Translations under genes and position numbers: made by a program | Notes under the pieces: model-generated | The model's input: only the letters and a program-made list of their open reading frames with translations | Database searches by the model: none | Told to the model about the DNA's origin: nothing | Source: Brevibacillus_H ginsengisoli | GTDB taxonomy: Bacteria; Bacillota; Bacilli; Brevibacillales; Brevibacillaceae | Direction of reading: 5' to 3' | DNA: 64,000 nucleotides | Assembly: GCF_050113715.1 (NCBI RefSeq) | Contig: NZ_JBNJQR010000001.1 | Span: 372,001-436,000, forward strand | Shown here: positions 1 to 7,668 of the stretch, in pieces | Position numbering within the stretch: position 1 is the stretch's first letter | Layout: every line of letters begins with the position of its first letter

Positions 1-138
1 TCGATTAAAATGGTCTCCACTTCAGATATCAAAATCTCCTGCGTCATCCCAGCAGAGTTCACTGGGCTTGCGGTGACCACATTGCACACAGCCTTTGGCC
101 TGGATGTGGAAGAAGCTGCTGTGGTACACGGAATGTAA
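1..138 (+). CDS. Aspartate kinase, C-terminal end (partial)
   Basis: The first 138 bases are an open frame ending in TAA at 136-138 and cut by the window edge, so only the last 45 residues are seen. They read as the final ACT-domain segment of an aspartokinase, with the typical ISTSDIK-like strand (here STSDIKISCVIP) followed by a helix ending in TLHTAFGLD. Aspartokinase phosphorylates aspartate at the head of the lysine, threonine, methionine and diaminopimelate pathways. In Bacillus relatives an aspartokinase gene also lies just upstream of yslB-sdhCAB, which agrees. Which isozyme (LysC or DapG type) cannot be told from the tail alone. Confidence 0.85.
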   Translation, partial: SIKMVSTSDIKISCVIPAEFTGLAVTTLHTAFGLDVEEAAVVHGM

Positions 139-181
139 GAGAACACACACAAAGAAGACTGGAAGAAGCTCGTGTTAGATA

Positions 182-211
182 TTGACACTTTCCTCTTCCA
201 AATCGTATGAT
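182..211 (+). promoter_or_regulatory. Sigma-A promoter of the metX transcript
   Basis: TTGACA at 182-187 and TATGAT at 206-211 are separated by 18 bp, a near-consensus vegetative promoter. The predicted start lies around 218, a dozen bases before the first helix of the SAM riboswitch, as expected for an S-box leader. Confidence 0.75.
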
Positions 212-230
212 GAATGAAATAATATGGATT

Positions 231-357
231 CTCTTATCGAGAGTGGTGGAGGGACTGGCCCGATGAAGCCCGGCAACCCCGCAGTAGCGGAGAGGTGCTA
301 AATCCAGCAGACGCGCGACGCAGAAGAACTGCAATGGACGCGTTTGGAAGATAAGAG
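231..357 (+). promoter_or_regulatory. SAM-I (S-box) riboswitch aptamer
   Basis: Closing helix P1 is formed by CTCTTATC (231-238) and GATAAGAG (350-357). Between them are the S-box landmarks: the GAGGGACTGGCCCGATGAAG-type block, GGCAACC, and AGGTGCTAAATCC. S-adenosylmethionine binding to this class favours the downstream terminator, so transcription into metX should fall when methionine/SAM is plentiful. It lies between its promoter (182-211) and an intrinsic terminator (382-411). This is a clear member of a well-known class. Confidence 0.97.
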
Positions 358-381
358 CGGGTATCTGTCTATTCAGAAATC

Positions 382-411
382 AACCCCTCTTCTCTTCGAA
401 GAGGGGTTTTT
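382..411 (+). terminator. Riboswitch-controlled terminator before metX
   Basis: ACCCCTCTTC pairs with GAAGAGGGGT around a short loop and is followed by a T-run. It is the expression platform of the S-box immediately upstream. Confidence 0.93.
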
Positions 412-414
412 ACC

Positions 415-458
415 ATTTGCGTAAGCCCGCTAGAGAGGTGAGGGACGAATTCTTTTCG
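415..458 (+). repeat. Dispersed palindromic element, copy 1 (internally deleted)
   Basis: This stretch carries the conserved left tip GCGTAAGCCCGCTAGAGA joined almost directly to a right end GAGGGACGAATTCTTTTC. Both ends match the other five copies in this window (7518, 17691, 33031, 49106, 50750), but the middle is missing. It lies between the riboswitch terminator and the metX ribosome binding site, and is open in the metX frame, so a naive start at 417 adds repeat-encoded residues to MetX. Confidence 0.75.
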
Positions 459-482
459 TCGGATAGTAAGGGGGAAAGCGTT

Positions 483-1556
483 GTGCAAAAAGCATTCATT
501 GGAGATTTGCAGCTGGAATCGGGGGAAGTCCTTAAGCAAGTGGAGATCGGCTATCAGACGTATGGTACCTATGATCCCAACCGTGATAACGCGATTCTAG
601 TTTGCCACGCTCTAACGGGAGACGTATATGCTGTAGGTGACGGGAGTCGTCCAGGCTGGTGGGAAGGACTTATAGGGCCCGACATGCCGATTGATACAAA
701 CGAATACTTCGTCATTTGCAGCAATGTTCTCGGTGGATGCTACGGCTCTACGGGGCCAGCCAGCTTGAATCCTGAGACGAATCGCCCGTATGGTTCCAGC
801 TTCCCGATGGTCACGATCCGCGACATGGTGCGAGCGCAACGATGTTTACTGAGTGAGCTCGGTGTTCACCATCTGTATGCGGTAATGGGTGGCTCCATGG
901 GTGGAATGCAGGTGTACGAATGGGCAGTTGAATTCCCGGAGATGATGAATCTGGTCATCCCCATCGCTACTTGTTCCCGTCTCTCGGCTATTGCCATCGC
1001 CTATAATGATGTCGGCAGGCAGGCGATCAAGAACGATCCCGAATGGAACGGCGGAGACTATTACCCGGGCGCAGGGCCATCTAAGGGCCTTGCGGTTGCC
1101 AGGATGCTTGGGATGATAACCTATCGGACGGCTGAATTATTTGAAGAGCGCTTCGGGCGCAGCTTCAAGCAAGAATCAGAGAATCACGCGTTGGATATTA
1201 CCTTCCAAATCGAAAGCTATTTGCGCTATCAAGGGGAGAAGTTGGTCGAACGTTTTGACGCCAATTCCTATCTCGCCCTGCTGCGGGCAATGGACTCTCA
1301 CGATATCGGCAGAGGACGTGGCGGTGCAGAGCATGCCATCTCCCGTATTCGAGCTACGGTACTTATGATCGGGATTACCGATGATCTCTTGTACCCGCTA
1401 GAGCATCAAAAGGAAATGGCCAATCTGATGCGCCAGAATGGTGTGGAAGTTGAATTTCATACACTTGAATCCAAATTCGGGCATGACGCTTTTTTGGTGG
1501 AGTTTTCTCGTATGGGGCGGATTGTCACACCGTACGTCAAGAAAGTAAGATCGTGA
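483..1556 (+). CDS. metX: Homoserine O-acetyltransferase (MetX)
   Basis: Alpha/beta-hydrolase-fold enzyme that acetylates homoserine with acetyl-CoA in cytosolic methionine synthesis. Landmarks are the oxyanion/substrate block CHALTGD near residue 42, the nucleophile elbow GGSMGGMQ, and late Asp and His in ITDDLLYP and KFGHDAFL. I choose GTG at 483: AAGGGGG lies about 8 bases upstream, the protein then begins like family members, and the 22 extra codons back to TTG 417 come from a dispersed repeat. That gives 357 residues, normal for the family. Expression should be controlled by the SAM riboswitch at 231-357. Some MetX-like proteins use succinyl-CoA; I cannot exclude that from sequence alone. 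The last 20 bases overlap the convergent yslB. Confidence 0.93.
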   Translation: MQKAFIGDLQLESGEVLKQVEIGYQTYGTYDPNRDNAILVCHALTGDVYAVGDGSRPGWWEGLIGPDMPIDTNEYFVICSNVLGGCYGSTGPASLNPETNRPYGSSFPMVTIRDMVRAQRCLLSELGVHHLYAVMGGSMGGMQVYEWAVEFPEMMNLVIPIATCSRLSAIAIAYNDVGRQAIKNDPEWNGGDYYPGAGPSKGLAVARMLGMITYRTAELFEERFGRSFKQESENHALDITFQIESYLRYQGEKLVERFDANSYLALLRAMDSHDIGRGRGGAEHAISRIRATVLMIGITDDLLYPLEHQKEMANLMRQNGVEVEFHTLESKFGHDAFLVEFSRMGRIVTPYVKKVRS

Positions 1557-2001
1557 TCAGGACTTCCGATTGTTTAGAATCCTCTGACTTGACGACTTCC
1601 AGATGGCCTTCCAATTCTTTTTGTAACCATTGGCTAATTGCACCTGCGATGATCCCGCACTCCAGCATTAACGAAGAGGTCAGTCTGTCTACTTCAATAT
1701 GAGAAAATACGGAGTGTGTCAACGAGTAACGAAAGGAATGCTCGGTCTCTTCAAGGAGCTCTAGCTTCCCCAAGCCGAGACGAATGAACGGCAGGATCAG
1801 GTCATCCGCATTTTTTATCGAAATTTGCGATCCCACATCTTTTCCTAACCAGTACAGAATGGGGCCTTCGCTCTCGCCTAAAAGTTTGCGTGTCAAGCAA
1901 TCTCTCAACATATGGAAACCTAGGTACGGCATATTCATTTGCTCCAAATGAGACATTGTTTGTCCAGAAAATAATGTGTAGAGCGGATCGACTATGCGCA
2001 T
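1537..2001 (-). CDS. yslB: YslB-family protein (DUF2507)
   Basis: A 154-residue soluble protein of the YslB/DUF2507 family, which has a V4R-like fold; its role is unknown. The C-terminal half holds the typical alpha/beta stretch from a conserved GxxG (ECGIIAGAI) to the end. The gene sits upstream of sdhC as in Bacillus, though here it is on the opposite strand. I prefer ATG at 2001 because AAAGGAG lies 8 bases before it; an upstream ATG at 2022 would place that ribosome binding site inside the coding region. The 3' end overlaps metX by 20 bases tail to tail, and no terminator separates the two. Confidence 0.85.
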   Translation of the reverse strand: MRIVDPLYTLFSGQTMSHLEQMNMPYLGFHMLRDCLTRKLLGESEGPILYWLGKDVGSQISIKNADDLILPFIRLGLGKLELLEETEHSFRYSLTHSVFSHIEVDRLTSSLMLECGIIAGAISQWLQKELEGHLEVVKSEDSKQSEVLITILLS

Positions 2002-2064
2002 GATGATTTCTCCTTTGCTCATAGAGTTGATTTACTAGTTTTCATATTCCAATCTATGAGAATT

Positions 2065-2094
2065 TTGAGAATCTGATGACAATATTCATATAAA
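2065..2094 (+). promoter_or_regulatory. Candidate promoter of a short transcript upstream of sdh
   Basis: TTGAGA (2065-2070) and TATAAA (2089-2094) are 18 bp apart. A start near 2101 would give a transcript of about 70 bases ending at the hairpin at 2127-2172. The match is fair, not strong. Confidence 0.35.
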
Positions 2095-2126
2095 AAAGAG
2101 AAAAATCTTTCTAGATAGAATGAGAT

Positions 2127-2172
2127 CCCCCCTATAAAAGCCTGTCATAACAGGTGTATAGGAGGGTTTTTT
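2127..2172 (+). terminator. Intrinsic terminator between yslB and sdhC
   Basis: CCCCCCTATA (2127-2136) pairs with TATAGGAGGG (2157-2166), with an inner CCTGT/ACAGG helix, followed by six Ts. It points rightward. It could end metX transcripts that have crossed yslB antisense, or end the short transcript proposed from 2101. It lies upstream of the sdh promoter at 2222, so it does not attenuate sdh from that promoter. Confidence 0.7.
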
Positions 2173-2221
2173 GTTTTGCAACTAATATGATTCTATCGAT
2201 GGATTTAGTCTATCCATTGGC

Positions 2222-2250
2222 TTGACGCTCTCAGGGTACAGGAGTACAAT
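2222..2250 (+). promoter_or_regulatory. Sigma-A promoter of sdhCAB
   Basis: TTGACG (2222-2227), a 17-bp spacer and TACAAT (2245-2250) make a good vegetative promoter. It implies an untranslated leader of about 230 bases before sdhC. I see no gene in 2002-2487; apart from this promoter and the terminator at 2127 nothing else stands out. Confidence 0.65.
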
Positions 2251-2487
2251 AGTTTTGGTCACATATTGGACAATCTTTTTTCCGTAATCCGACACAATTT
2301 TACATAATATTAACAAGCAACTCATTTGTAAGCGCCTACCTTTATAATGGAGGTGCACTCGATTCGTTGCTTGTGACAAACATGTGAAAGGACGTGTCAA
2401 CCCAATTAATTTTGGGACAGGATTGCGAGGAGAAAGAGAGAGTATAGGATTTACAAAGACTATAGTTCACTGAGGGGGGACCCATGC

Positions 2488-3096
2488 ATGGCTAATAGCC
2501 GGCAATTTGTACATCACAGGCTTCATTCTTTACTAGGTTTACTACCGATTGGTTTGTTCTTGGTGTTTCACTTAGTGGCAAACTACCAGGCAACTAAAGG
2601 TGCAGCAGCTTACAACGAAGTAATAGGTAATATCGACAAGGTTCCATTTATTCTTGTTCTCGAATTTGCTCTGATCTATCTGCCAATCTTCTTCCATGCG
2701 GTTTATGGCTTGTACATTGCCTTCCAAGCGAAGCATAACGTAAACAATTATGGCTATTTCCGCAACCATATGTTCATGTGGCAACGGATTACAGGTGTAA
2801 TTACACTTATTTATATTTCCTGGCACGTATGGGAAACCAGAATTCAAAAAGCTCTTGGTGCTCAAGTAAGCTTTGACATGATGCATGATATTTTAGCGAA
2901 TCCAGCGATGAGAATCTTCTATGGAGTGGGTATCGTGGCTGCGGTTTTCCACTTCTCTAATGGTATTTGGTCCTTCCTCGTTCACTGGGGAATTACTGTT
3001 GGACCGCGTTCGCAGCGAATTGCAGCATACTTCACTGTAGGTGTGTTCGTTGTCGTTTCTTTCATCGGATTGCGCGCGTTGTCGGCATTCGTTTAA
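2488..3096 (+). CDS. sdhC: Succinate dehydrogenase cytochrome b558 subunit
   Basis: Membrane anchor of respiratory complex II, 202 residues with five predicted membrane helices and histidines suitable for two b haems (HHRLHSLLG near residue 10, FHLV near 27, the FFHAVYG and ISWHVWE helices, and FHFSNG). It passes electrons from SdhB to menaquinone in Bacillus-type complexes. ATG 2488 follows GAGGGGGGA by 7 bases. First gene of sdhCAB, 21 bases before sdhA, read from the promoter at 2222. Confidence 0.95.
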   Translation: MANSRQFVHHRLHSLLGLLPIGLFLVFHLVANYQATKGAAAYNEVIGNIDKVPFILVLEFALIYLPIFFHAVYGLYIAFQAKHNVNNYGYFRNHMFMWQRITGVITLIYISWHVWETRIQKALGAQVSFDMMHDILANPAMRIFYGVGIVAAVFHFSNGIWSFLVHWGITVGPRSQRIAAYFTVGVFVVVSFIGLRALSAFV

Positions 3097-3117
3097 TAGG
3101 AATAGGGGGAAGCAATC

Positions 3118-4881
3118 ATGGCCAAAGGCAAACTTATAATCGTCGGCGGTGGTTTGGCTGGTTTAATGGCTACCATCAAGGCGGCAGAAAAAGGTGTTCC
3201 AGTAGAATTATTCTCCCTCGTACCAGTGAAACGTTCTCACTCGGTTTGTGCTCAGGGGGGCATCAATGGTGCGGTTAACACCAAAGGGGAAGGGGATTCC
3301 ACTTGGGAGCACTTTGATGACACCATTTACGGAGGAGACTTCCTCGCGAACCAACCGCCTGTTAAAGCAATGTGTGAAGCGGCTCCAGGGATCATCTACA
3401 TGCTGGACCGTATGGGCGTCATGTTCAACCGTACTTCTGAAGGTCTTTTGGACTTCCGTCGTTTCGGGGGAACCAAGCACCACCGTACAGCATTCGCAGG
3501 CGCTACAACCGGTCAACAATTGTTGTACGCTTTGGACGAGCAAGTTCGCCGTTACGAATCGGAGGGCTTGGTTACCAAATACGAATATTGGGATTTCTTA
3601 GGGGCAGTTTTGGATGACGCTGGCGTGTGCCGTGGGATTACCGCACAAAACATGCGTACAAGTGAAATCAAATCTTTTGCTTCCGACGCTGTCATCTTGG
3701 CAACGGGTGGACCTGGAATTATCTTCGGTAAATCCACCAACTCCATCATCAACACAGGTACTGCAGCTTCTACCGCATACCAACAAGGCGTTATTTACGC
3801 AAACGGTGAGTTCATTCAGATTCACCCAACTGCGATTCCAGGGGATGACAAGCTTCGCCTCATGTCCGAATCTGCTCGCGGTGAAGGTGGACGTGTATGG
3901 ACGTATCGTGACGGTAAACCTTGGTACTTCCTTGAAGATAAATACCCTGCTTACGGAAACCTTGTACCGCGTGACATCGCGACCCGTGAGATTTTCCACG
4001 TGTGCGTAGATATGAAATTGGGAATCAACGGAGAGAACATGGTATACCTTGACCTCTCTCACAAAGACCCGAAAGAATTGGATGTTAAACTTGGCGGTAT
4101 CATCGAGATTTATGAAAAATTCGTCGGTGAAGATCCACGCAAAGTTCCAATGAAAATCTTCCCAGCCGTTCACTATTCCATGGGCGGAATGTGGGTTGAC
4201 TATAACCAAATGACCAACATCCCTGGATTGTTTGCTGCAGGTGAGTGCGACTACTCTCAACACGGTGCGAACCGTCTGGGAGCAAACTCCCTCTTGTCCG
4301 CAATCTACGGCGGTATGGTAGCAGGTCCTAATGCGATCAACTATATCAATAGCTTGGATAAACACTCCAGTGATATTGCTAGCACACTATATGACAGCCA
4401 CACCCAAAAAGAACAAGATAAATATGACAACATCCTGAAAATGGATGGCACTGAGAATGCTTACGTCATTCACCGTGAATTGGGTGAATGGATGACCGAT
4501 AACGTAACGGTTGTTCGTTTCAACGATCGCCTGAAGAAAACAGACGAGAAAATTCAAGAGCTGATGGATCGCTACAAGCGCATCAACATCAACGATACGC
4601 AACGTTGGAGCAACTCTGGCGCTTCCTTCACTCGTCACCTGTGGAACATGCTTGCGCTTTCTCGTGTCATCACATTGGGTGCTTTGAACCGTAACGAGAG
4701 CCGTGGTGCCCATTACAAACCAGATTTCCCTGAGCGTAACGATGAGCAATTCCTGAAAACAACTATGGCGAAGTTCAACCCTAACACTCTTGCACCTGAC
4801 ATTTACTATGAGGATGTAGACATTTCCTTGATTCCTCCACGTAAACGCGACTACTCATCTGATAAAAAGGGAGGACATTAA
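3118..4881 (+). CDS. sdhA: Succinate dehydrogenase flavoprotein subunit
   Basis: Catalytic FAD subunit of complex II, 587 residues. It oxidises succinate to fumarate on the cytoplasmic face of the membrane. The N-terminal Rossmann motif GGGLAG is near residue 10, the covalent-FAD histidine lies in RSHSVCAQGG near residue 41, and active-site blocks include HPTAIPG, SESARGEGG and HGANRLGANSLL. Size and motifs are typical of the Bacillus-type enzyme. It follows sdhC closely and is separated from sdhB by only two bases, so the subunits are translated together. Confidence 0.97.
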   Translation: MAKGKLIIVGGGLAGLMATIKAAEKGVPVELFSLVPVKRSHSVCAQGGINGAVNTKGEGDSTWEHFDDTIYGGDFLANQPPVKAMCEAAPGIIYMLDRMGVMFNRTSEGLLDFRRFGGTKHHRTAFAGATTGQQLLYALDEQVRRYESEGLVTKYEYWDFLGAVLDDAGVCRGITAQNMRTSEIKSFASDAVILATGGPGIIFGKSTNSIINTGTAASTAYQQGVIYANGEFIQIHPTAIPGDDKLRLMSESARGEGGRVWTYRDGKPWYFLEDKYPAYGNLVPRDIATREIFHVCVDMKLGINGENMVYLDLSHKDPKELDVKLGGIIEIYEKFVGEDPRKVPMKIFPAVHYSMGGMWVDYNQMTNIPGLFAAGECDYSQHGANRLGANSLLSAIYGGMVAGPNAINYINSLDKHSSDIASTLYDSHTQKEQDKYDNILKMDGTENAYVIHRELGEWMTDNVTVVRFNDRLKKTDEKIQELMDRYKRININDTQRWSNSGASFTRHLWNMLALSRVITLGALNRNESRGAHYKPDFPERNDEQFLKTTMAKFNPNTLAPDIYYEDVDISLIPPRKRDYSSDKKGGH

Positions 4882-4883
4882 TC

Positions 4884-5633
4884 ATGGCTGATAAGTTAGT
4901 CCATCTGATCATTACTCGCCAAGATAGTCCTGAGAGTGCACCTTATCAAGAAGAATTCAAAATCCCATATCGTCCAAATATGAACGTCATCTCCGCATTG
5001 ATGGAGATTCAACGTAACCCACAGAACTCGCAAGGCCAAAAAACCAAACCAGTAGTTTGGGAATCCAACTGCTTGGAAGAGGTGTGCGGAGCTTGTTCCA
5101 TGGTAATCAACGGCAAGCCGCGTCAAGCATGCAGCTCCTTGATCGACAAGCTGGAACAACCAATTCGCATTGCGCCAATGAGCACCTTCCCGGTTATGCG
5201 TGACTTGTCCATTAACCGTAACCGTATGTTTGATGCTTTAAAACGTGTTAAAGCTTGGATTCCAATCGATGGTACGTACGATTTGGGTCCTGGACCACGT
5301 ATGCCAGAGGTAGAACGTCAATGGGCATATGAATTGTCCAAATGTATGACTTGCGGCGTATGCTTGGAAGCGTGCCCTAACGTCAACGAGAAATCCGCGT
5401 TTATCGGTCCGTTCGCAATCTCTCAAGTTCGTTTGTTCAACGAACATCCAACTGGTCAAATGAACAAACATGAGCGCTTGGAAGCGTTGATGGCTGATGG
5501 CGGTATCGGCGATTGCGGTAACTCTCAAAACTGTGTGCGTTCTTGCCCGAAAGGTATTCCATTGACTACTTCGATTGCGCACATGAACAAAGAGACAACC
5601 AGACACGCAATCAAATCTTTCTTCTTCTCCTAA
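4884..5633 (+). CDS. sdhB: Succinate dehydrogenase iron-sulfur subunit
   Basis: Electron-transfer subunit of complex II, 249 residues. An N-terminal 2Fe-2S plant-ferredoxin domain has the cysteines of SNCLEEVCGAC with a further cysteine in QACSS; the C-terminal part has CMTCGVCLEACP and CGNSQNCVRSCPKG for the 4Fe-4S and 3Fe-4S clusters. AAAAAGGGAGGACATT gives a strong ribosome binding site inside the end of sdhA. Last gene of the operon, followed by a clear terminator. Confidence 0.97.
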   Translation: MADKLVHLIITRQDSPESAPYQEEFKIPYRPNMNVISALMEIQRNPQNSQGQKTKPVVWESNCLEEVCGACSMVINGKPRQACSSLIDKLEQPIRIAPMSTFPVMRDLSINRNRMFDALKRVKAWIPIDGTYDLGPGPRMPEVERQWAYELSKCMTCGVCLEACPNVNEKSAFIGPFAISQVRLFNEHPTGQMNKHERLEALMADGGIGDCGNSQNCVRSCPKGIPLTTSIAHMNKETTRHAIKSFFFS

Positions 5634-5651
5634 GAATTGCAGCTTCAAAAG

Positions 5652-5680
5652 AACCCGGGCTTCGGCTCAGGTTTTTTTTT
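5652..5680 (+). terminator. Terminator of sdhCAB
   Basis: A GC-rich hairpin closed by a TTCG tetraloop (AACCCGGGC, loop, GCTCAGGTT) is followed by a long T-run. Confidence 0.92.
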
Positions 5681-5687
5681 GTTAAAT

Positions 5688-5723
5688 AAAACCCAGTCCA
5701 CCAACTAGGTAGACTGGGTTTTT
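5688..5723. terminator. Bidirectional hairpin after sdhB / anti-sigma gene
   Basis: AAACCCAGTC and GACTGGGTTT form a perfect stem with T-rich tails on both strands. It can end the leftward sigma/anti-sigma transcript as well as back up the sdh terminator. Confidence 0.85.
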
Positions 5724-5750
5724 ATGATTATTGGAGCTGTTTGCTTAAAT

Positions 5751-6806
5751 TTAAGGAAGGGTAACGGTGAAGCTGTCAAATTTAATCTCTTTTCCTTGCA
5801 CTGGCTTAAATTTGATTTCTTTTTCTTTCCCATTTTGATCAAACTCGACCCCGCCACCATTCGTAGGGAAGGACATATAAGGAGTGATTTTCAACTTTTT
5901 CACTTGCTTATCAACCGGATCGAAACGGAAGCTGCCTGTCAGATATGCTTTTCCATCGATGATTTGACCCGATCTACCGCCTGAATGAGAACCAATTTCT
6001 TTGCCTGTCGCTGCATCAACCGCTTTAAATTCCAAATAACTGGAATTATAATCAGTGTCTTTGGATACTGTATTAAAATTGAGCAGGATGCCCGCTGGAC
6101 CTACTTTTAAATCCGAAACGGTAAGGTCAAAGGCTTCTCCCTGCCGCTTATAATCAATGGGAACGAGCTTCACGTCATTGTTAAGTTTTACAGGGAGATT
6201 GAAGTTCCACTTATTGCCGTTCTCAGCTTGGAAGGTTAAACCAAGTTGAAAATCTTTAGGCAGATTAGCAGGAGGAGTGACTTCTAAAATACCAGTTCGA
6301 TAGGTCGGGGTTATTTGGTCTTCTTTAGAGCTTCCAGCGAATCCAATCGTCTCACCATTGATTGAGAGAGTTGGATTTAAATAAAGCTCTCCAACTGCCT
6401 TATCTGCTTTTATCGAGTAGCCGATAGAGAATCGTGTTCCATCACAGAATACTTCATCAATGGTAAGGGCGGTGCCTCCCACGACCTGTGGCTGGCCAAC
6501 TACAGTGGTTAAACCTTGCTTGCTAACTTCCTTCAACCCGACATCCCCGAATTGACTAAATATCGAACCTACTACTGGAATTTTAGAGACAATGCTTGCC
6601 ATAGCTGGTGACACGGCAGCCGAGCTAAGGAACAGGCCAAAAGCAACAACGGCTGCGCCAGTTCCATACAGAATTTTTTTTCGTTTCGGTTGATTTTTTT
6701 TCATAGTAGCCTCCTTAATGGTTTGCGAAATAATGGCGTCAAGCTTATCAACTGGGACTTGGATATCATCAATTTCTTGTTTAAACAAACGAACTTTTTC
6801 TCTCAT
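5751..6806 (-). CDS. Transmembrane anti-sigma factor, DUF4179 family
   Basis: A 351-residue protein with a cytoplasmic N-terminus (about residues 1-40), one membrane helix (about 43-66, rich in Val, Ala, Phe) and a large exported beta-rich domain, the arrangement of DUF4179-type anti-sigma factors that hold their ECF sigma at the membrane. The gene overlaps the 3' end of the ECF sigma gene by 26 bases, as expected for a partner pair. ATG 6806 lies 9 bases after AAGGGGG; an ATG two codons earlier (6812) is too close. The signal sensed by the outer domain is unknown. Confidence 0.85.
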   Translation of the reverse strand: MREKVRLFKQEIDDIQVPVDKLDAIISQTIKEATMKKNQPKRKKILYGTGAAVVAFGLFLSSAAVSPAMASIVSKIPVVGSIFSQFGDVGLKEVSKQGLTTVVGQPQVVGGTALTIDEVFCDGTRFSIGYSIKADKAVGELYLNPTLSINGETIGFAGSSKEDQITPTYRTGILEVTPPANLPKDFQLGLTFQAENGNKWNFNLPVKLNNDVKLVPIDYKRQGEAFDLTVSDLKVGPAGILLNFNTVSKDTDYNSSYLEFKAVDAATGKEIGSHSGGRSGQIIDGKAYLTGSFRFDPVDKQVKKLKITPYMSFPTNGGGVEFDQNGKEKEIKFKPVQGKEIKFDSFTVTLP

Positions 6807-7329
6807 CGTCATAAGCCCCCTTTAGTTTTGTTTTTAAAAGTAATAACCCACGGTGAAGATTGGTTTTTACGGTTCCTTCAGGACAGTTTAAAAACGTTGA
6901 GATCTGCTTGATCGTAAAATCTTTATAGTAACGCAAAAGCAAAACTGTTTTATATTTTTCCTCAAGCTCCTCCATGGCTTGAAGAAGGTCAATCTGTTCT
7001 TCAAGCTTCAAATGGCTGGTACTTCCAACGCCTTCAAGTATTTCATGACTCATCGGAACTACTTTTCGTTTCTTTTTGATATGGGCAATCGCTGTATTAA
7101 TGAGAATTCGCACGAGCCACGAAGAAAAATAGTGATTCTCCTGAAGTGTGGAGATAGACACAAAGGCTTTATAGACCGTCTCTTGAAAGACCTCCAGCGA
7201 GTCTTCTTCATTCCGCATGTACACAAAGGCCATCTTGTACAATTTTTCTTTTTCTTCATGAATGAGACTTTGAAAAGCATCTGAATCGCCCTTCTTGGCG
7301 CGAGCGACTAGATCCAAAGTTGAATTCAT
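6781..7329 (-). CDS. RNA polymerase ECF sigma factor
   Basis: A 182-residue sigma-70 family factor with region 2 (DAFQSLIHEEKEKLYKMAF, the DxxQE-type EVFQET block) at about residues 18-85 and region 4 with the helix-turn-helix TIKQISTFLNCPEGTVKTN at about 140-165. It resembles the SigV/SigM-like ECF group paired with DUF4179 anti-sigmas. ATG 7329 follows AAGGAGGTG; longer readings lack a ribosome binding site. A TGAAAC -35-like motif upstream (7380-7385, minus strand) suggests autoregulation. The target regulon is not visible here. Confidence 0.9.
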   Translation of the reverse strand: MNSTLDLVARAKKGDSDAFQSLIHEEKEKLYKMAFVYMRNEEDSLEVFQETVYKAFVSISTLQENHYFSSWLVRILINTAIAHIKKKRKVVPMSHEILEGVGSTSHLKLEEQIDLLQAMEELEEKYKTVLLLRYYKDFTIKQISTFLNCPEGTVKTNLHRGLLLLKTKLKGAYDDERKSSFV

Positions 7330-7355
7330 TCGATTACACCTCCTTTTTTCCCTTA

Positions 7356-7385
7356 TTAGAGAAAGCTGGGCAGTAAAACGTTTCA
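7356..7385 (-). promoter_or_regulatory. Candidate ECF-type autoregulatory promoter
   Basis: On the minus strand TGAAAC (7385-7380) followed by GTTTTAC resembles the AAC-containing -35 element of ECF sigma promoters; a TCTCTAA stretch (7362-7356) sits where the -10 would fall. The -10 lacks a clear CGT core, so this is tentative. Confidence 0.4.
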
Positions 7386-7471
7386 AATTTTTGTGTATAT
7401 ACTGAGATTCACTGTTCTTTCTTAATAAGTAACAAGCCCAAGTGCTTATTCTAGGCTTGGAAATTTTTCAA

Positions 7472-7509
7472 AACCTAAAGTGTTTTACGAAAGTAATGTA
7501 CTTTAGGTT
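7472..7509. repeat. Inverted repeat AACCTAAAGT / ACTTTAGGTT
   Basis: A 10-bp perfect stem with an 18-base spacer lies between the divergent sigma gene and the protease gene. It has no T-run on either strand, so it looks more like an operator or a structural repeat than a terminator. The rest of 7330-7668 holds the palindromic element at 7518-7606 and the protease ribosome binding site. Confidence 0.5.
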
Positions 7510-7517
7510 ACTTCCGC

Positions 7518-7606
7518 CCGCGTAAGTCCGCCGGGGAAAAGAGTTCGTCACTGCAGCCTCCTTGCGAACTTCCACAGAGCTAAACGGGACGAACTCTTTT
7601 CTCCCC
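7518..7606 (+). repeat. Dispersed palindromic element, copy 2
   Basis: Left flank GCGTAAGTCC precedes an arm GGGGAAAAGAGTTCGTC (7533-7549) and a right arm starting GACGAACTCTTTTCT (7588-7606). Between the arms lies GCAGCCTCCTT and GCGAACTTCCACAGAGC, shared with copy 5. Where other copies have AGACTTC/GAAGTCT, this one has AGAGTTC/GAACTCT: both arms changed together, so pairing is kept. Confidence 0.8.
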
Positions 7607-7668
7607 TCCTGTATACCTCCTCCCTTTCCATGGAAAACTGTTGACATGAAGAGTCGCAGGAGGCAGGA

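Noticed and set aside
417..482. N-terminal extension of MetX from TTG 417
   Set aside because: The 22 codons come from a dispersed repeat and have no ribosome binding site; GTG 483 has AAGGGGG at good spacing and gives the usual family length.
2182..2400. 72-codon minus-strand frame in the sdhC leader
   Set aside because: No ribosome binding site; it overlaps the sdh promoter region and its composition looks random.
3598..4365. 255-codon open frame antisense to sdhA
   Set aside because: Shadow of a highly biased gene; composition is unnatural and there is no start signal.
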